A DNA stretch of 64,000 bases, taken from positions 1 to 64,000 of the forward strand of contig JBJXHC010000118.1 of NCBI GenBank assembly GCA_046160825.1, written 5' to 3'. The notes under the pieces are model-generated. The model saw only the letters and a list, made by a program, of their open reading frames with translations. It was not told the DNA's origin and did no database searches. Position numbers and translations under genes: made by a program. This DNA comes from JBJXHC01 sp046160825. Its GTDB lineage: Bacteria > Bacteroidota > Ignavibacteria > UBA10030 > UBA6906. Shown in pieces: positions 8,887 to 16,796 of the stretch (within the stretch, counting starts at the first letter, position 1; the number at the start of each line of letters is the position of its first letter).

Positions 8887-9654
8887 ATGTCGCATCTGAT
8901 CGTCAGCACACAGGACAACTACGCCATTGTTCAAATCAATCGCCCCGACGTCCTCAACGCCCTCAACATCGCCCTGATGATTGAGCTGGTGGACACGCTC
9001 GAAGCGCTCGATAAAGACGACCCCGTCAGATGCATCGTCCTCACAGGCAACGAGAAGGCATTTGCTGCGGGTGCCGACATCAAGGAAATGGCGGATGCAA
9101 CCGCGATGGAGATGTTACTGCGTGACCAGTTTGCGCGTTGGGACAGGATTCGTAAGATCAGAAAGCCGATCATTGCTGCGGTGAGCGGCTTTGCACTCGG
9201 GGGCGGCTGCGAGCTGGTGATGACCTGCGATATGGTCATCGCATCGGAGACGGCGAAATTCGGTCAGCCGGAGATTAACATCGGTGTGATACCCGGTGCC
9301 GGAGGAACACAACGCCTCACCCGCGCAGTGGGCAAAGTGAAAGCAATGGAAATGGTGTTGACGGGAAGAATGATCTCCGCCGATGAGGCGTTGCGCTGGG
9401 GACTCATCAATAAAGTCGTGCCGGTGGAATACTATCTTGAGGAAGCAAAGTCATGGGCAAAGGAAATTGCATCCAAGCCACCTGTTGCCGTGAAGCTCGG
9501 CAAGGAATCCGTACTCAAGGCATTCGATACCACGATTGAGGGCGGACTCGAATTCGAACGGAAGAACTTCTATCTCCTCTTTGCCTCGGAAGATCAAAAA
9601 GAAGGAATGAAGGCCTTTGCCGAGAAGCGGAAACCGGATTGGAAAGGTAAATGA
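8887..9654 (+). CDS. Enoyl-CoA hydratase (crotonase family)
   Basis: Hydrates 2-enoyl-CoA in beta-oxidation-type pathways. The 255 residues show the crotonase fold: INRPDVLNALN, AFAAGADIKEM (CoA/oxyanion loop), FALGGGCELVMTCDM (second oxyanion-hole glycine) and QPEINIGVIPGAGGTQRL, which carries the catalytic glutamates. ATG 8887 is preferred: it gives a normal N-terminus (MSHLIVSTQDN) and follows AAGGTAG; an in-frame TTG at 8857 is less likely. It pairs with the isomerase-like gene downstream and the 3-hydroxyacyl-CoA dehydrogenase at the far end of the window. The exact substrate (PaaF-like or short-chain) is not decided. Confidence 0.88.
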   Translation: MSHLIVSTQDNYAIVQINRPDVLNALNIALMIELVDTLEALDKDDPVRCIVLTGNEKAFAAGADIKEMADATAMEMLLRDQFARWDRIRKIRKPIIAAVSGFALGGGCELVMTCDMVIASETAKFGQPEINIGVIPGAGGTQRLTRAVGKVKAMEMVLTGRMISADEALRWGLINKVVPVEYYLEEAKSWAKEIASKPPVAVKLGKESVLKAFDTTIEGGLEFERKNFYLLFASEDQKEGMKAFAEKRKPDWKGK

Positions 9655-9662
9655 GCAGAAGA

Positions 9663-9772
9663 GCCGGATTATGGATTCGGGATTGGAGATTCTGGATGCG
9701 TAGTAGCTGCAGAGAGAATTCAGAACCGAGGATCACTCACCAGAATCTTGCATCAACAATCTATAATCCGGC
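9663..9772. repeat. Intergenic inverted repeat, about 110 bp
   Basis: The gap between the two crotonase genes is bounded by a perfect 10-bp inverted repeat, GCCGGATTAT (9663-9672) and ATAATCCGGC (9763-9772). Inside there are partial matches such as GATTCTGG on the left and CCAGAATC on the right. It could fold into a long imperfect hairpin and may be a small non-autonomous element. Confidence 0.45.
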
Positions 9773-9823
9773 AATTGTAACGTATACCAAACCCCAACCC
9801 CAAAACCTCTAACCACTTTTTCT

Positions 9824-10609
9824 ATGCCCGACTTCCAGACTCTACTCTACAACAATTCCGACGGCGTTCTCACTATCACGATGAACCGTCCGGATGTGTA
9901 CAACGCGTTCAATGAACAGATGAAGAAAGAATTGAACGATGCCTTCAAGGAAGCCGAGAAGGATACAGCCGTTCGGTGTGTTGTTTTGCGCGGCGCCGGC
10001 GACAAAGCTTTCTGTTCGGGACAGGATCTGAAAGAACACTCCGGCTCCAAGCGCTCGCTCAAAGAATCGCTGGAGAAATCCTACAATCCTCTTGTTCGCA
10101 AGATGCGTTCGATTGAAAAGCCGGTTATCGGGATGATCAACGGCGTCGCAGCAGGAGCAGGTTGCAGTGTTGCGCTTGCGTGCGATATGCGCATCATGTC
10201 ATCGACGGCAAAGTTGATCGAAGTGTTTATCCGCATCGGACTTGTGCCCGACTCCGGCTCGCATTGGTTTCTCCCGCGGCTCACCGGCATGGCGCGGGCA
10301 TTTGAGTACTGCGCAACGGGACGAGACATTACAGCGGATGAAGCATTGCAGGCAGGACTCGTCAATAAGGTTGCTACACCCGATCAGCTTGAGTCCACAA
10401 CGATGGAACTTGCACGTTCGCTTGCGCAGGCGCCGACGCGTTCCATCGGCCTCATCAAACGGACGCTCAACAAAGCCCTTACCTCCGATCTCGATTCACT
10501 CCTTGACTACGAGGCACAAATCCAGCATATCGCATCAGAGACCGAGGACCATAAGGAAGGCATCAAGGCATTTCTCGAGAAGAGAAAAGCTGAGTTCAAG
10601 GGTAGATAA
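9824..10609 (+). CDS. Enoyl-CoA hydratase/isomerase, PaaG-like
   Basis: Crotonase-family protein of 261 residues that resembles PaaG (ring-opening epoxyphenylacetyl-CoA isomerase) more than ordinary hydratases: FCSGQDLKEH, YNPLVRKMRSIEKPVIG, NGVAAGAGCSVALACDMRI and IRIGLVPDSGSHWFLPRLTG, where the aspartate in LVPDSG takes the second acidic position. It ends in the usual EGIKAFLEKRKAEFKG. The aspartate and the YNPLV motif are what I see; a role in phenylacetate or other acyl-CoA catabolism is inferred. No other paa oxygenase genes lie in the window. Confidence 0.82.
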   Translation: MPDFQTLLYNNSDGVLTITMNRPDVYNAFNEQMKKELNDAFKEAEKDTAVRCVVLRGAGDKAFCSGQDLKEHSGSKRSLKESLEKSYNPLVRKMRSIEKPVIGMINGVAAGAGCSVALACDMRIMSSTAKLIEVFIRIGLVPDSGSHWFLPRLTGMARAFEYCATGRDITADEALQAGLVNKVATPDQLESTTMELARSLAQAPTRSIGLIKRTLNKALTSDLDSLLDYEAQIQHIASETEDHKEGIKAFLEKRKAEFKGR

Positions 10610-10654
10610 GCGCACACCGCGTATTCCGGTTCATCTCAAAGAAAGGAGACCACT

Positions 10655-12289
10655 ATGTTCATGAAAGGCACTGGCGTAGTCGCCATGAGCGTTCTGCTCG
10701 TTGCATTTTCTTTTTCCTCGGAGAAGGCTGCCTTGCGGAAGGACCTCGAAGGGTTTCACCGGAAAATTTCAACCCCTTCGGAAGAAGCCCAGAAATATTT
10801 TGATCAGGGCTTTACACTCTACTACGGCTTCAATCACGATGCGGCGATCGAATCTTTTACCCAGGCGGCGGAACTTGATACGACATGTGCAATGGCGTGG
10901 TGGGGTCAGGCAATCTCCGCGGGACCGAACATCAATAACGCGGCAATGGACAGCGCGGCTTCGTATGCAGCCTGGCATGCGGTGCAACAGGCGCTTCGTC
11001 TCTCAACACATGCATCGCCTGTGGAACAGGATCTCATCCGTGCCCTCTTAGCCCGATACGCGTGGCCGGTTCCCGAGGACCGCAAAGCGCTTGATGTCGC
11101 GTATGCTGATGCGATGCGAAGTGTATGGAAGAAATACCCTGACGATCCGGACGCGGGCGCACTGTTCGCCGACGCAATGATGAACCTCCGTCCGTGGGAT
11201 CTCTGGACTCCCACTGGCGAACCGCAACCCGGTACGCCGGAAATCGTTGCCACAATCGAGAAGGTACTTGAACTTGTACCCGACCACCCCGGTGCAACCC
11301 ATTTCTACATTCACACAATGGAAGCCTCGCCGGAGCCCGGAAAGGCTCTTGCTGCCGCGAATGTTCTTCGTTCGCGTATTCCCGGCGCCGGACATTTGGT
11401 CCACATGCCTGCCCACATCGACATCCGTCTTGGCAGCTACGCCAACGCAATACGCGCCAACGAAATTGGAATTTCCGTGGACAGCACATGGGCTTCGCAG
11501 GGCGGAATCTATACAATGTATCGCGCACACAACTTCCACTTCCTCACGTACGCTGCAATGTTCGACGGACAGAAACAACGCGCAATGAAGTCGGCGCGGG
11601 ACATGATTGGTCAGATTCCGATGGAAACCGTGCACGCATATGCAGACTTCCTTGATGGCTTCATGGCAACGCCGGTTCATGTGATGGTACGCTTCGGAAT
11701 GTGGGAGGAGTTGCTCGCCGAGCCCAAGCCACCGGAGGACCTGACCGCAACCACGGCGTTCTGGCACTACAGCCGAACAGTTGCGTTTGCCGCTCTGAAT
11801 CGCGTTGATGAATCCGCTGAGGAGTTTACAAAACTGCAAAAGGCATACGAGGCTGTGCAGGAGAGTCGGTTCATAGGCAACAACCCCGCTCGCACAGTGC
11901 TCAATGTAGGTTTGCCGATGGCGGAAGGAGAACTCGAATACCGGCGTGGCAATTATGATCGGGCGTTCGACCTTCTGCGTGAAGCCGTCCGTCGTGACGA
12001 TGCTCTGCGGTACGACGAACCCTGGGGTTGGATGATGCCGGTACGTCATGCGCTCGGTGCTCTACTGCTCGAACAGAAAAACTACAAGGAAGCTGAGGAA
12101 GTCTACCGGGAAGACCTGCGCCTTCATCCGAACAACGGCTGGGCACTACGAGGACTTGCACAGTGCTATCGAAAGACCGGTCGGGCCAACGAAGCGGCGG
12201 ATATTGACGCCCGGTTCGACGAGTCATGGTCGCGCTCCGATATCAAGATTACTGCTTCGTGTTTTTGCAGTGGTGGCGGAGAAGAGTAA
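10655..12289 (+). CDS. Secreted or membrane-anchored TPR protein
   Basis: Product of 544 residues. An N-terminal hydrophobic stretch (about 7-24: GVVAMSVLLVAFSFSS) looks like a signal peptide or anchor. TPR-like helices follow, with clear units at about 45-85 (AQKYFDQGFTLYYGFNHDAA) and near the end (about 465-520: NYKEAEEVYREDLRLHPNNG). The middle contains GATHFYIHTMEASPEPGKAL and HLVHMPAHIDIRLGSYANAI, with several histidines, typical of a conserved but uncharacterised TPR family. A cysteine-rich tail (SCFCSGGGEE) closes it. AAAGGAG precedes the ATG. Function unknown; probably protein-protein interaction outside the cytoplasm. Confidence 0.75.
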   Translation: MFMKGTGVVAMSVLLVAFSFSSEKAALRKDLEGFHRKISTPSEEAQKYFDQGFTLYYGFNHDAAIESFTQAAELDTTCAMAWWGQAISAGPNINNAAMDSAASYAAWHAVQQALRLSTHASPVEQDLIRALLARYAWPVPEDRKALDVAYADAMRSVWKKYPDDPDAGALFADAMMNLRPWDLWTPTGEPQPGTPEIVATIEKVLELVPDHPGATHFYIHTMEASPEPGKALAAANVLRSRIPGAGHLVHMPAHIDIRLGSYANAIRANEIGISVDSTWASQGGIYTMYRAHNFHFLTYAAMFDGQKQRAMKSARDMIGQIPMETVHAYADFLDGFMATPVHVMVRFGMWEELLAEPKPPEDLTATTAFWHYSRTVAFAALNRVDESAEEFTKLQKAYEAVQESRFIGNNPARTVLNVGLPMAEGELEYRRGNYDRAFDLLREAVRRDDALRYDEPWGWMMPVRHALGALLLEQKNYKEAEEVYREDLRLHPNNGWALRGLAQCYRKTGRANEAADIDARFDESWSRSDIKITASCFCSGGGEE

Positions 12290-12394
12290 GAACATCACGG
12301 GGTTGGAGCGTCATCGCCATTTGATTTTCCCTCAGGCATTGCCTATTTTGGTGGTGTAGCGTTATAATCATTCCTCACCCACCATCATTACAGG

Positions 12395-13687
12395 ATGTCT
12401 GAACAGGATCCCCTAATCGCGCGTCTCCAGGAGGAGAACCTTCGACTGCGCCGCGCAGTCGAAGAGCTCTCTATTCTTAACGACCTTGCCAGAACAATTG
12501 CCGCGTCCCTCGATCCTCAAGAAATCATGGGGACCATTATCAGGCGTTCACTCCGTGCTGTAAATGCCGAACAGGGTGTTATTACGCTCGTTGAGCAGGC
12601 AGCCGCGGATCCGATGAAAACGCTGGTACGCGCCAACCTGAGTTCCTCCGGACAGGAAACCTTTCACCTCAACCAGGCGCTCGTCGGTTGGATGCACCTC
12701 AATAAAATGCCGTTGTTAGTGAATACGCCCCAATCCGACGACCGATTCAGGGGTGTGAAGTGGGATTTGACCATACGCACCATTCTGTGCGTTCCCATGA
12801 TGATCAAGTCGGAATTAAAGGGTGTGCTCACCGTCTATAACAAGAAAGAGGGCAAGGCGTTCTCAGAAGAAGATCAACGCCTGCTGGCGATCATTGCGGG
12901 ACAATCTGCACAGATCATAGAGAATGCGCGCCTCAACGACGGTGAAAAACGATTCGTGAAAATGCAGGAGGAAGTCCGACTCGCTGCCCGCATTCAAACC
13001 GACCTGCTTCCCAAGGAACCACCGGTTGTTCCGGGGTATGACATTTCCGGTATTACCATTCCCGCGCAGGAAGTCGGTGGCGATTATTTTGATTTCATCA
13101 CCATTGATAACGACCGCCTCGGAATATGTCTGGGCGATGTCACAGGCAAGGGATTACCTGCTTCTCTCCTGATGGCAAACACTCAGGCTACGTTGCGGGG
13201 CCAGGCACTGTTTGATATTTCCGTTCGCGAATGTATTACCCGCTCCAACAAACTTCTTTTTCAGAGCACCAATCCCGAAAAATTTGTAACGCTCTTTTAC
13301 GGTTATCTGAACCAGGTCAACCACCAACTCTCCTATTGCAATGCCGGGCACGAACCTCCAATACTTCTTCGTTCGGACGGATCACTCCTCACGTTGAACA
13401 CCGGCGGGTTGGCCCTGGCGATGCTTGAAGCGTTTCCTTTTGAAGAGGAAACGGTCTCCCTCCTTCCGGGCGATGTTCTCCTCATCTGCTCCGATGGCAT
13501 TACGGAAGCAATGAACACCATGCAAGAGCAGTTCGGCACGGAGCGTCTGGAACAGGTGATACGAAGCCATCGTGGCTCCACCTCAGCCCAGCTCATCAAT
13601 GCCATTGTTGACACTGTGAGAAAGCACGCAGGTGCCGCACCACAAACCGACGATATGACACTCATCGCAATCAACCGGCAAGCATAA
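12395..13687 (+). CDS. GAF domain and PP2C-type (RsbU/SpoIIE) phosphatase
   Basis: Product of 430 residues: short coiled coil (5-30), GAF sensor domain (about 35-185) and a SpoIIE/RsbU-type PP2C serine phosphatase domain (about 210-428). Metal-binding motifs are visible: VGGDYFDF, LGICLGDVTGKGLPASLLMA, LICSDGITEAMN and QTDDMTLIAI. Such enzymes usually dephosphorylate an anti-anti-sigma factor, but no RsbV/RsbW homologue lies nearby. It lies just upstream of the kinase array and shares its output domain with the regulator at 40721. Confidence 0.88.
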   Translation: MSEQDPLIARLQEENLRLRRAVEELSILNDLARTIAASLDPQEIMGTIIRRSLRAVNAEQGVITLVEQAAADPMKTLVRANLSSSGQETFHLNQALVGWMHLNKMPLLVNTPQSDDRFRGVKWDLTIRTILCVPMMIKSELKGVLTVYNKKEGKAFSEEDQRLLAIIAGQSAQIIENARLNDGEKRFVKMQEEVRLAARIQTDLLPKEPPVVPGYDISGITIPAQEVGGDYFDFITIDNDRLGICLGDVTGKGLPASLLMANTQATLRGQALFDISVRECITRSNKLLFQSTNPEKFVTLFYGYLNQVNHQLSYCNAGHEPPILLRSDGSLLTLNTGGLALAMLEAFPFEEETVSLLPGDVLLICSDGITEAMNTMQEQFGTERLEQVIRSHRGSTSAQLINAIVDTVRKHAGAAPQTDDMTLIAINRQA

Positions 13688-13720
13688 GTCCCTACCATTC
13701 ATCAGATGTGGAGGCCATCC

Positions 13721-14488
13721 ATGTACATGCGCATGGTTCGCGCCAGAGTTAAGGCTGGACAACAGGATTTCCTTCGCTCATACTATGAAAAAGAAATCAT
13801 AACCCAACTTGCCCGTGTACCGGGCTGCCTCTACGTTGGCCTGCTCAACAACACGCGCAACCCTGAAGAGGTCATCTCGATGACGCTGTGGGAATCGCAG
13901 GAGCGTTCGGATGCGTACGCCCGAAGTCCGTTGTTCACCTCCATGCTCGCGAGCATCCAACCGTTTCTCATCGCATCCGCAGAGTCCCGTCTCCAATTAT
14001 CTGAAGACTTTACGCTTGAATTCATCCCCGTGGAAGAAAAACCGGTCATTGAGAACTATTCTGTGGAAGTGACAGGGGGTGCCGAGAGTCTGGATCAGGC
14101 AACGAAGATGGCCCCGTGGGTGAGAATAGTACTCATCAAAATCGCTGCGGGAAAAGTGGAGGAATTCAAAAAGATTTACACCACCTCCGTCGTCTCTGCG
14201 TTACGAACCGTAAAGGGATGCCGACATGTTTTCCTGAGCCAAAGCGCCGAGCACCCAACAGAGTTCATTTCGACGACCGTGTGGGACAGCCTCGAAGAAG
14301 CTGATGCATATGACCATGGCGGGCTCTTCAAGATGTTGATGGAATGGATGAAGCACACTCTTCCCGATCTGTATCAATGGAAGATGGATCAGCAGGCGGC
14401 GGGCGGATCACCTGTCATAACAAGCGAGGAACTTGTGGTGGAGAATTATACCGTTATGACCGCGAAGAGCTTCGGGGAAAATCAATGA
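13721..14488 (+). CDS. Protein with two antibiotic-biosynthesis-monooxygenase (ABM) domains
   Basis: Two ferredoxin-like ABM domains in tandem, about residues 1-90 (MVRARVKAGQQDFLRSYYE, VISMTLWESQERSDAYARS) and 130-220 (VLIKIAAGKVEEFKKIYTT, FISTTVWDSLEEADAYDHG). The shared pattern, a strand, a conserved Trp-(E/D)-S, then a DAY helix, shows an internal duplication. ABM domains bind small molecules or heme or act as cofactor-free oxygenases; the substrate is unknown. ATG 13721 is chosen because GGAGG ends 6 nt upstream; an ATG at 13706 is also in frame. The first kinase starts 33 nt after its stop. Confidence 0.72.
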   Translation: MYMRMVRARVKAGQQDFLRSYYEKEIITQLARVPGCLYVGLLNNTRNPEEVISMTLWESQERSDAYARSPLFTSMLASIQPFLIASAESRLQLSEDFTLEFIPVEEKPVIENYSVEVTGGAESLDQATKMAPWVRIVLIKIAAGKVEEFKKIYTTSVVSALRTVKGCRHVFLSQSAEHPTEFISTTVWDSLEEADAYDHGGLFKMLMEWMKHTLPDLYQWKMDQQAAGGSPVITSEELVVENYTVMTAKSFGENQ

Positions 14489-14521
14489 CAACGAAACAAT
14501 ATCCGAAGGAATAAATGTATC

Positions 14522-16651
14522 ATGATTGGTTCCACAATCTCTCATTATAAGATTCTTGATAAGTTGGGCGAAGGCGGCATGGGGGTGGTGTACAAGGCAC
14601 AGGATCTCACGCTCGACCGTCCGGTTGCAATAAAGCTTCTCACTTCTCATCTATCCAACACCGCGGAGAACAAAGCGCGTTTCATGCAGGAAGCAAAATC
14701 TGCCGCCGCTCTCAACCATCGCCACATCCTCGGTGTCTATGAAATTGATGACCATAACGGCTCGATGTTCCTTGTTATGGAGTATGTCGATGGCAAAACC
14801 CTGAAGAAACACATCGCAGATCTCCAATCAGGCTCTGGGCTGCCTGTGGATCAGGCGGTTAATTGGATCATCCAGATTGCGGAAGGACTTGACGCTGCCC
14901 ACCAGAAACAGATTGTCCACCGGGACATCAAGAGTGAAAATATCATGATCGACCGGAACGGGCAACTCAAGATCATGGACTTTGGACTGGCGAAGCTCAA
15001 GAGCAGCGCAGGGCTGACAAAGACCGGCACATCGCTTGGCACGCTTTCATACATGTCACCCGAGCAGGCGCAAGGTGTTCCTGCCGATCATAGGTCTGAT
15101 CTCTGGTCGTTAGGCGTGGTGTTCTTCGAGATGCTGACAGCCGATCTCCCTTTCAAAGCCGAGCACGAAGCGGCGCTGCTCTATCTCGTCGTCAACGAAG
15201 AATCCCCCGTTCCCAGCGCATTTGACCGGAGGATACCACATCAGGTTGATGCTGTCGTCCGGAAAATGCTTGCCAAGGACCGGACACAACGGTATCAAAG
15301 CATGCAGGACCTCATCGCTTCGCTGAAAGCGCTCAAGTCAGAGATCGAGGCCTCAACCACCGCCGCGCCAAGGAAAGCCATTGCCGTGCTTCCGTTTGGT
15401 AATATCAGCGCCGAAAAGGAAAACGAATACTTCGGCGACGGCTTGATGGAGGAACTGATCGTCAACCTCTCCCGCCTGAAAGACATCGAGGTCGTTTCGC
15501 GGACAACGTCACAACAGTATAAGGGAACGAAGAAGGACATCAAAACCATTGGCCGCGAGCTTGGTGTTCGCTACATCCTCGAAGGAAGTGTGAGAAAGTT
15601 CCAGGACAACCTCCGCATCGCCGTGCAGCTTGTCGATGTGGAGAGTGATCGCCAGTTGTGGGCGGAGTCGTACAAGGGCACGCTCGCTGATGTCTTCGAC
15701 ATCCAGGAACAAGTCTCCAAGGAGATCGTGGATGCGCTGATGGTGAAATTGACGCCATCGGAGCAAGTCGTTCTCACCAAACGGTCAACGGTGAACCCCG
15801 AGGCATTCGACTGTTACCTCCGGGCGCGGGAATTTCTGTATCGCCGGACGAAGAGCAGTCTGCAGTTTGCCATCCAGTTGTTCCAGCGTGCCATTGAGCT
15901 TGATACGCGATACGCTCCCGCATATGCGGGCTTGGGCGAAGCGTATGCCACACTTCATTACGACTACGACACCAAGGAGATCTGGGTTGACAAGGCAATC
16001 GAATCAAGTCTGAAAGCATTGATGTATGATTCAACGGTCTCCGAGGCATACGCAGCGCTCGCCCTCGCATACTTCAGCAAGAAGTCCCTTCAGGAAGCGG
16101 AAGCCGCAGCAAAGAAAGCCATCGATCTTGGTCCCAATATTTTTACCGGATACTGGGTATTGGCGCGAATCTATCATGTCACAGACAGGGACAGGCAATC
16201 AATTGACCTTCTGAAGAAGACAATCTCCCTGAATCCGGATTTCCATACCGCGTACTCTCAGCTCCGTATGGTATATGAAAGATTGGGAGAGAAGAATGAA
16301 TATGAGAAGATTCTCAACATGGCCCTCGATATTCTCCCCAAATATCTGGCCCGCCACCCCGACGATGCACGATCACGCAATTATTATGCGACAGAACTGG
16401 CTCAAGTCGGCCGGAAGGAAGAAGCAAAGGCGGAACTGAAGAAGTCGCTTGAGCTGAGTCCGGATGATCCCCTCATGATGTACAACTCCGCCTGTTGTTA
16501 TTCGCGACTTGGTGAAAATGGACTTGCTATCGAAGCACTCAGGAACTCCATTGCAGCGGGCCTTGAGGACTACGACTGGATTCGCACCGATCCTGATTTT
16601 GACGGCATCAGGAACGAGCCGGGGTATATTGAGTTGTTAAAAGGAAAATAG
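14522..16651 (+). CDS. Ser/Thr protein kinase with TolB/FlgO-like domain and TPRs (kinase 1)
   Basis: Product of 709 residues. The Hanks-type kinase domain (about 8-275) has the glycine loop LGEGGMGVVY, ATP-binding Lys38 (VAIKLL), HRDIKSENIM, DFGLAKL and SYMSPEQ. Next a TolB/FlgO-like domain from about 286 (AIAVLPFGNISAEKENEYFG) to about 410, then TPR repeats to the C-terminus. There is no transmembrane helix, unlike most kinases here, so it should be cytosolic. Its closest relative in the window is the kinase at 49655, which has exactly the same length and layout. First kinase of the array and without a leader ORF. Confidence 0.92.
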   Translation: MIGSTISHYKILDKLGEGGMGVVYKAQDLTLDRPVAIKLLTSHLSNTAENKARFMQEAKSAAALNHRHILGVYEIDDHNGSMFLVMEYVDGKTLKKHIADLQSGSGLPVDQAVNWIIQIAEGLDAAHQKQIVHRDIKSENIMIDRNGQLKIMDFGLAKLKSSAGLTKTGTSLGTLSYMSPEQAQGVPADHRSDLWSLGVVFFEMLTADLPFKAEHEAALLYLVVNEESPVPSAFDRRIPHQVDAVVRKMLAKDRTQRYQSMQDLIASLKALKSEIEASTTAAPRKAIAVLPFGNISAEKENEYFGDGLMEELIVNLSRLKDIEVVSRTTSQQYKGTKKDIKTIGRELGVRYILEGSVRKFQDNLRIAVQLVDVESDRQLWAESYKGTLADVFDIQEQVSKEIVDALMVKLTPSEQVVLTKRSTVNPEAFDCYLRAREFLYRRTKSSLQFAIQLFQRAIELDTRYAPAYAGLGEAYATLHYDYDTKEIWVDKAIESSLKALMYDSTVSEAYAALALAYFSKKSLQEAEAAAKKAIDLGPNIFTGYWVLARIYHVTDRDRQSIDLLKKTISLNPDFHTAYSQLRMVYERLGEKNEYEKILNMALDILPKYLARHPDDARSRNYYATELAQVGRKEEAKAELKKSLELSPDDPLMMYNSACCYSRLGENGLAIEALRNSIAAGLEDYDWIRTDPDFDGIRNEPGYIELLKGK

Positions 16652-16652
16652 C

Positions 16653-16796
16653 ATGTTCGGTCAGACAATCTCACATTACAAGATTCTGGAGAAGCTAGGC
16701 GAAGTGCCAAACTTCCCCACAAGCGATATTCAACGAGTGGATGGAAGTTTGAGCATCCCGCCGTTTTCTGGCGGGAGCCGCAGGAGGCTGCGATGA
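16653..16796 (+). CDS. Leader ORF 1: kinase-start copy fused to hairpin element, coupled to kinase 2
   Basis: A 47-codon ORF beginning 1 nt after the stop of kinase 1. Codons 1-17 read MFGQTISHYKILEKLGE, a copy of the kinase N-terminus. The rest (VPNFPTSDIQRVDGSLSIPP, then FSGGSRRRLR) is read through a two-hairpin repeat. Its TGA overlaps the ATG of kinase 2 as ATGA. Against the real kinase start the copied codons differ at about a fifth of positions, mostly silently, so this is not a fresh duplication. Whether the peptide is made is unknown. Confidence 0.6.
   Translation: MFGQTISHYKILEKLGEVPNFPTSDIQRVDGSLSIPPFSGGSRRRLR
16707..16775. repeat. Two-hairpin element, copy in leader 1
   Basis: Hairpin A: arms CAAACTTCC (16708-16716) and GGAAGTTTG (16743-16751), extended inward by CCAC (16717-16720) with GTGG (16737-16740). 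Hairpin B: CCCGCC (16757-16762), seven-base loop, GGCGGG (16770-16775). Other copies keep the layout with different but complementary arms (19592, 22490, 28235, 30413). Confidence 0.75.
16779..16792 (+). promoter_or_regulatory. Shine-Dalgarno hairpin before kinase 2
   Basis: CGCAG-GAGG-CTGCG can form a five-pair stem with loop GAGG, placing the AGGAGG ribosome site partly in the loop directly before the ATG at 16793. A ribosome translating leader 1 would pass through and open it. The matching site at 22561 has a compensating C-G to T-A change in the stem. Confidence 0.6.

Noticed and set aside
8645..8899. 84-codon ORF between the VF530 gene and the hydratase gene
   Set aside because: It runs through two palindromic repeats and into the next gene in a different frame; no protein family resemblance.
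11048..12049. Long minus-strand ORF of 333 codons
   Set aside because: It lies fully opposite the TPR gene at 10655-12289, whose protein has a clear repeat pattern; the reverse frame shows no family motif.
16653..16796. Leaders as simple target-site duplications made by element insertion
   Set aside because: The copied kinase starts differ at many silent positions from the downstream gene and vary in length (4 to 20 codons), which does not fit a fixed-length fresh duplication; only leader 5 (12 nt, one mismatch) would fit.
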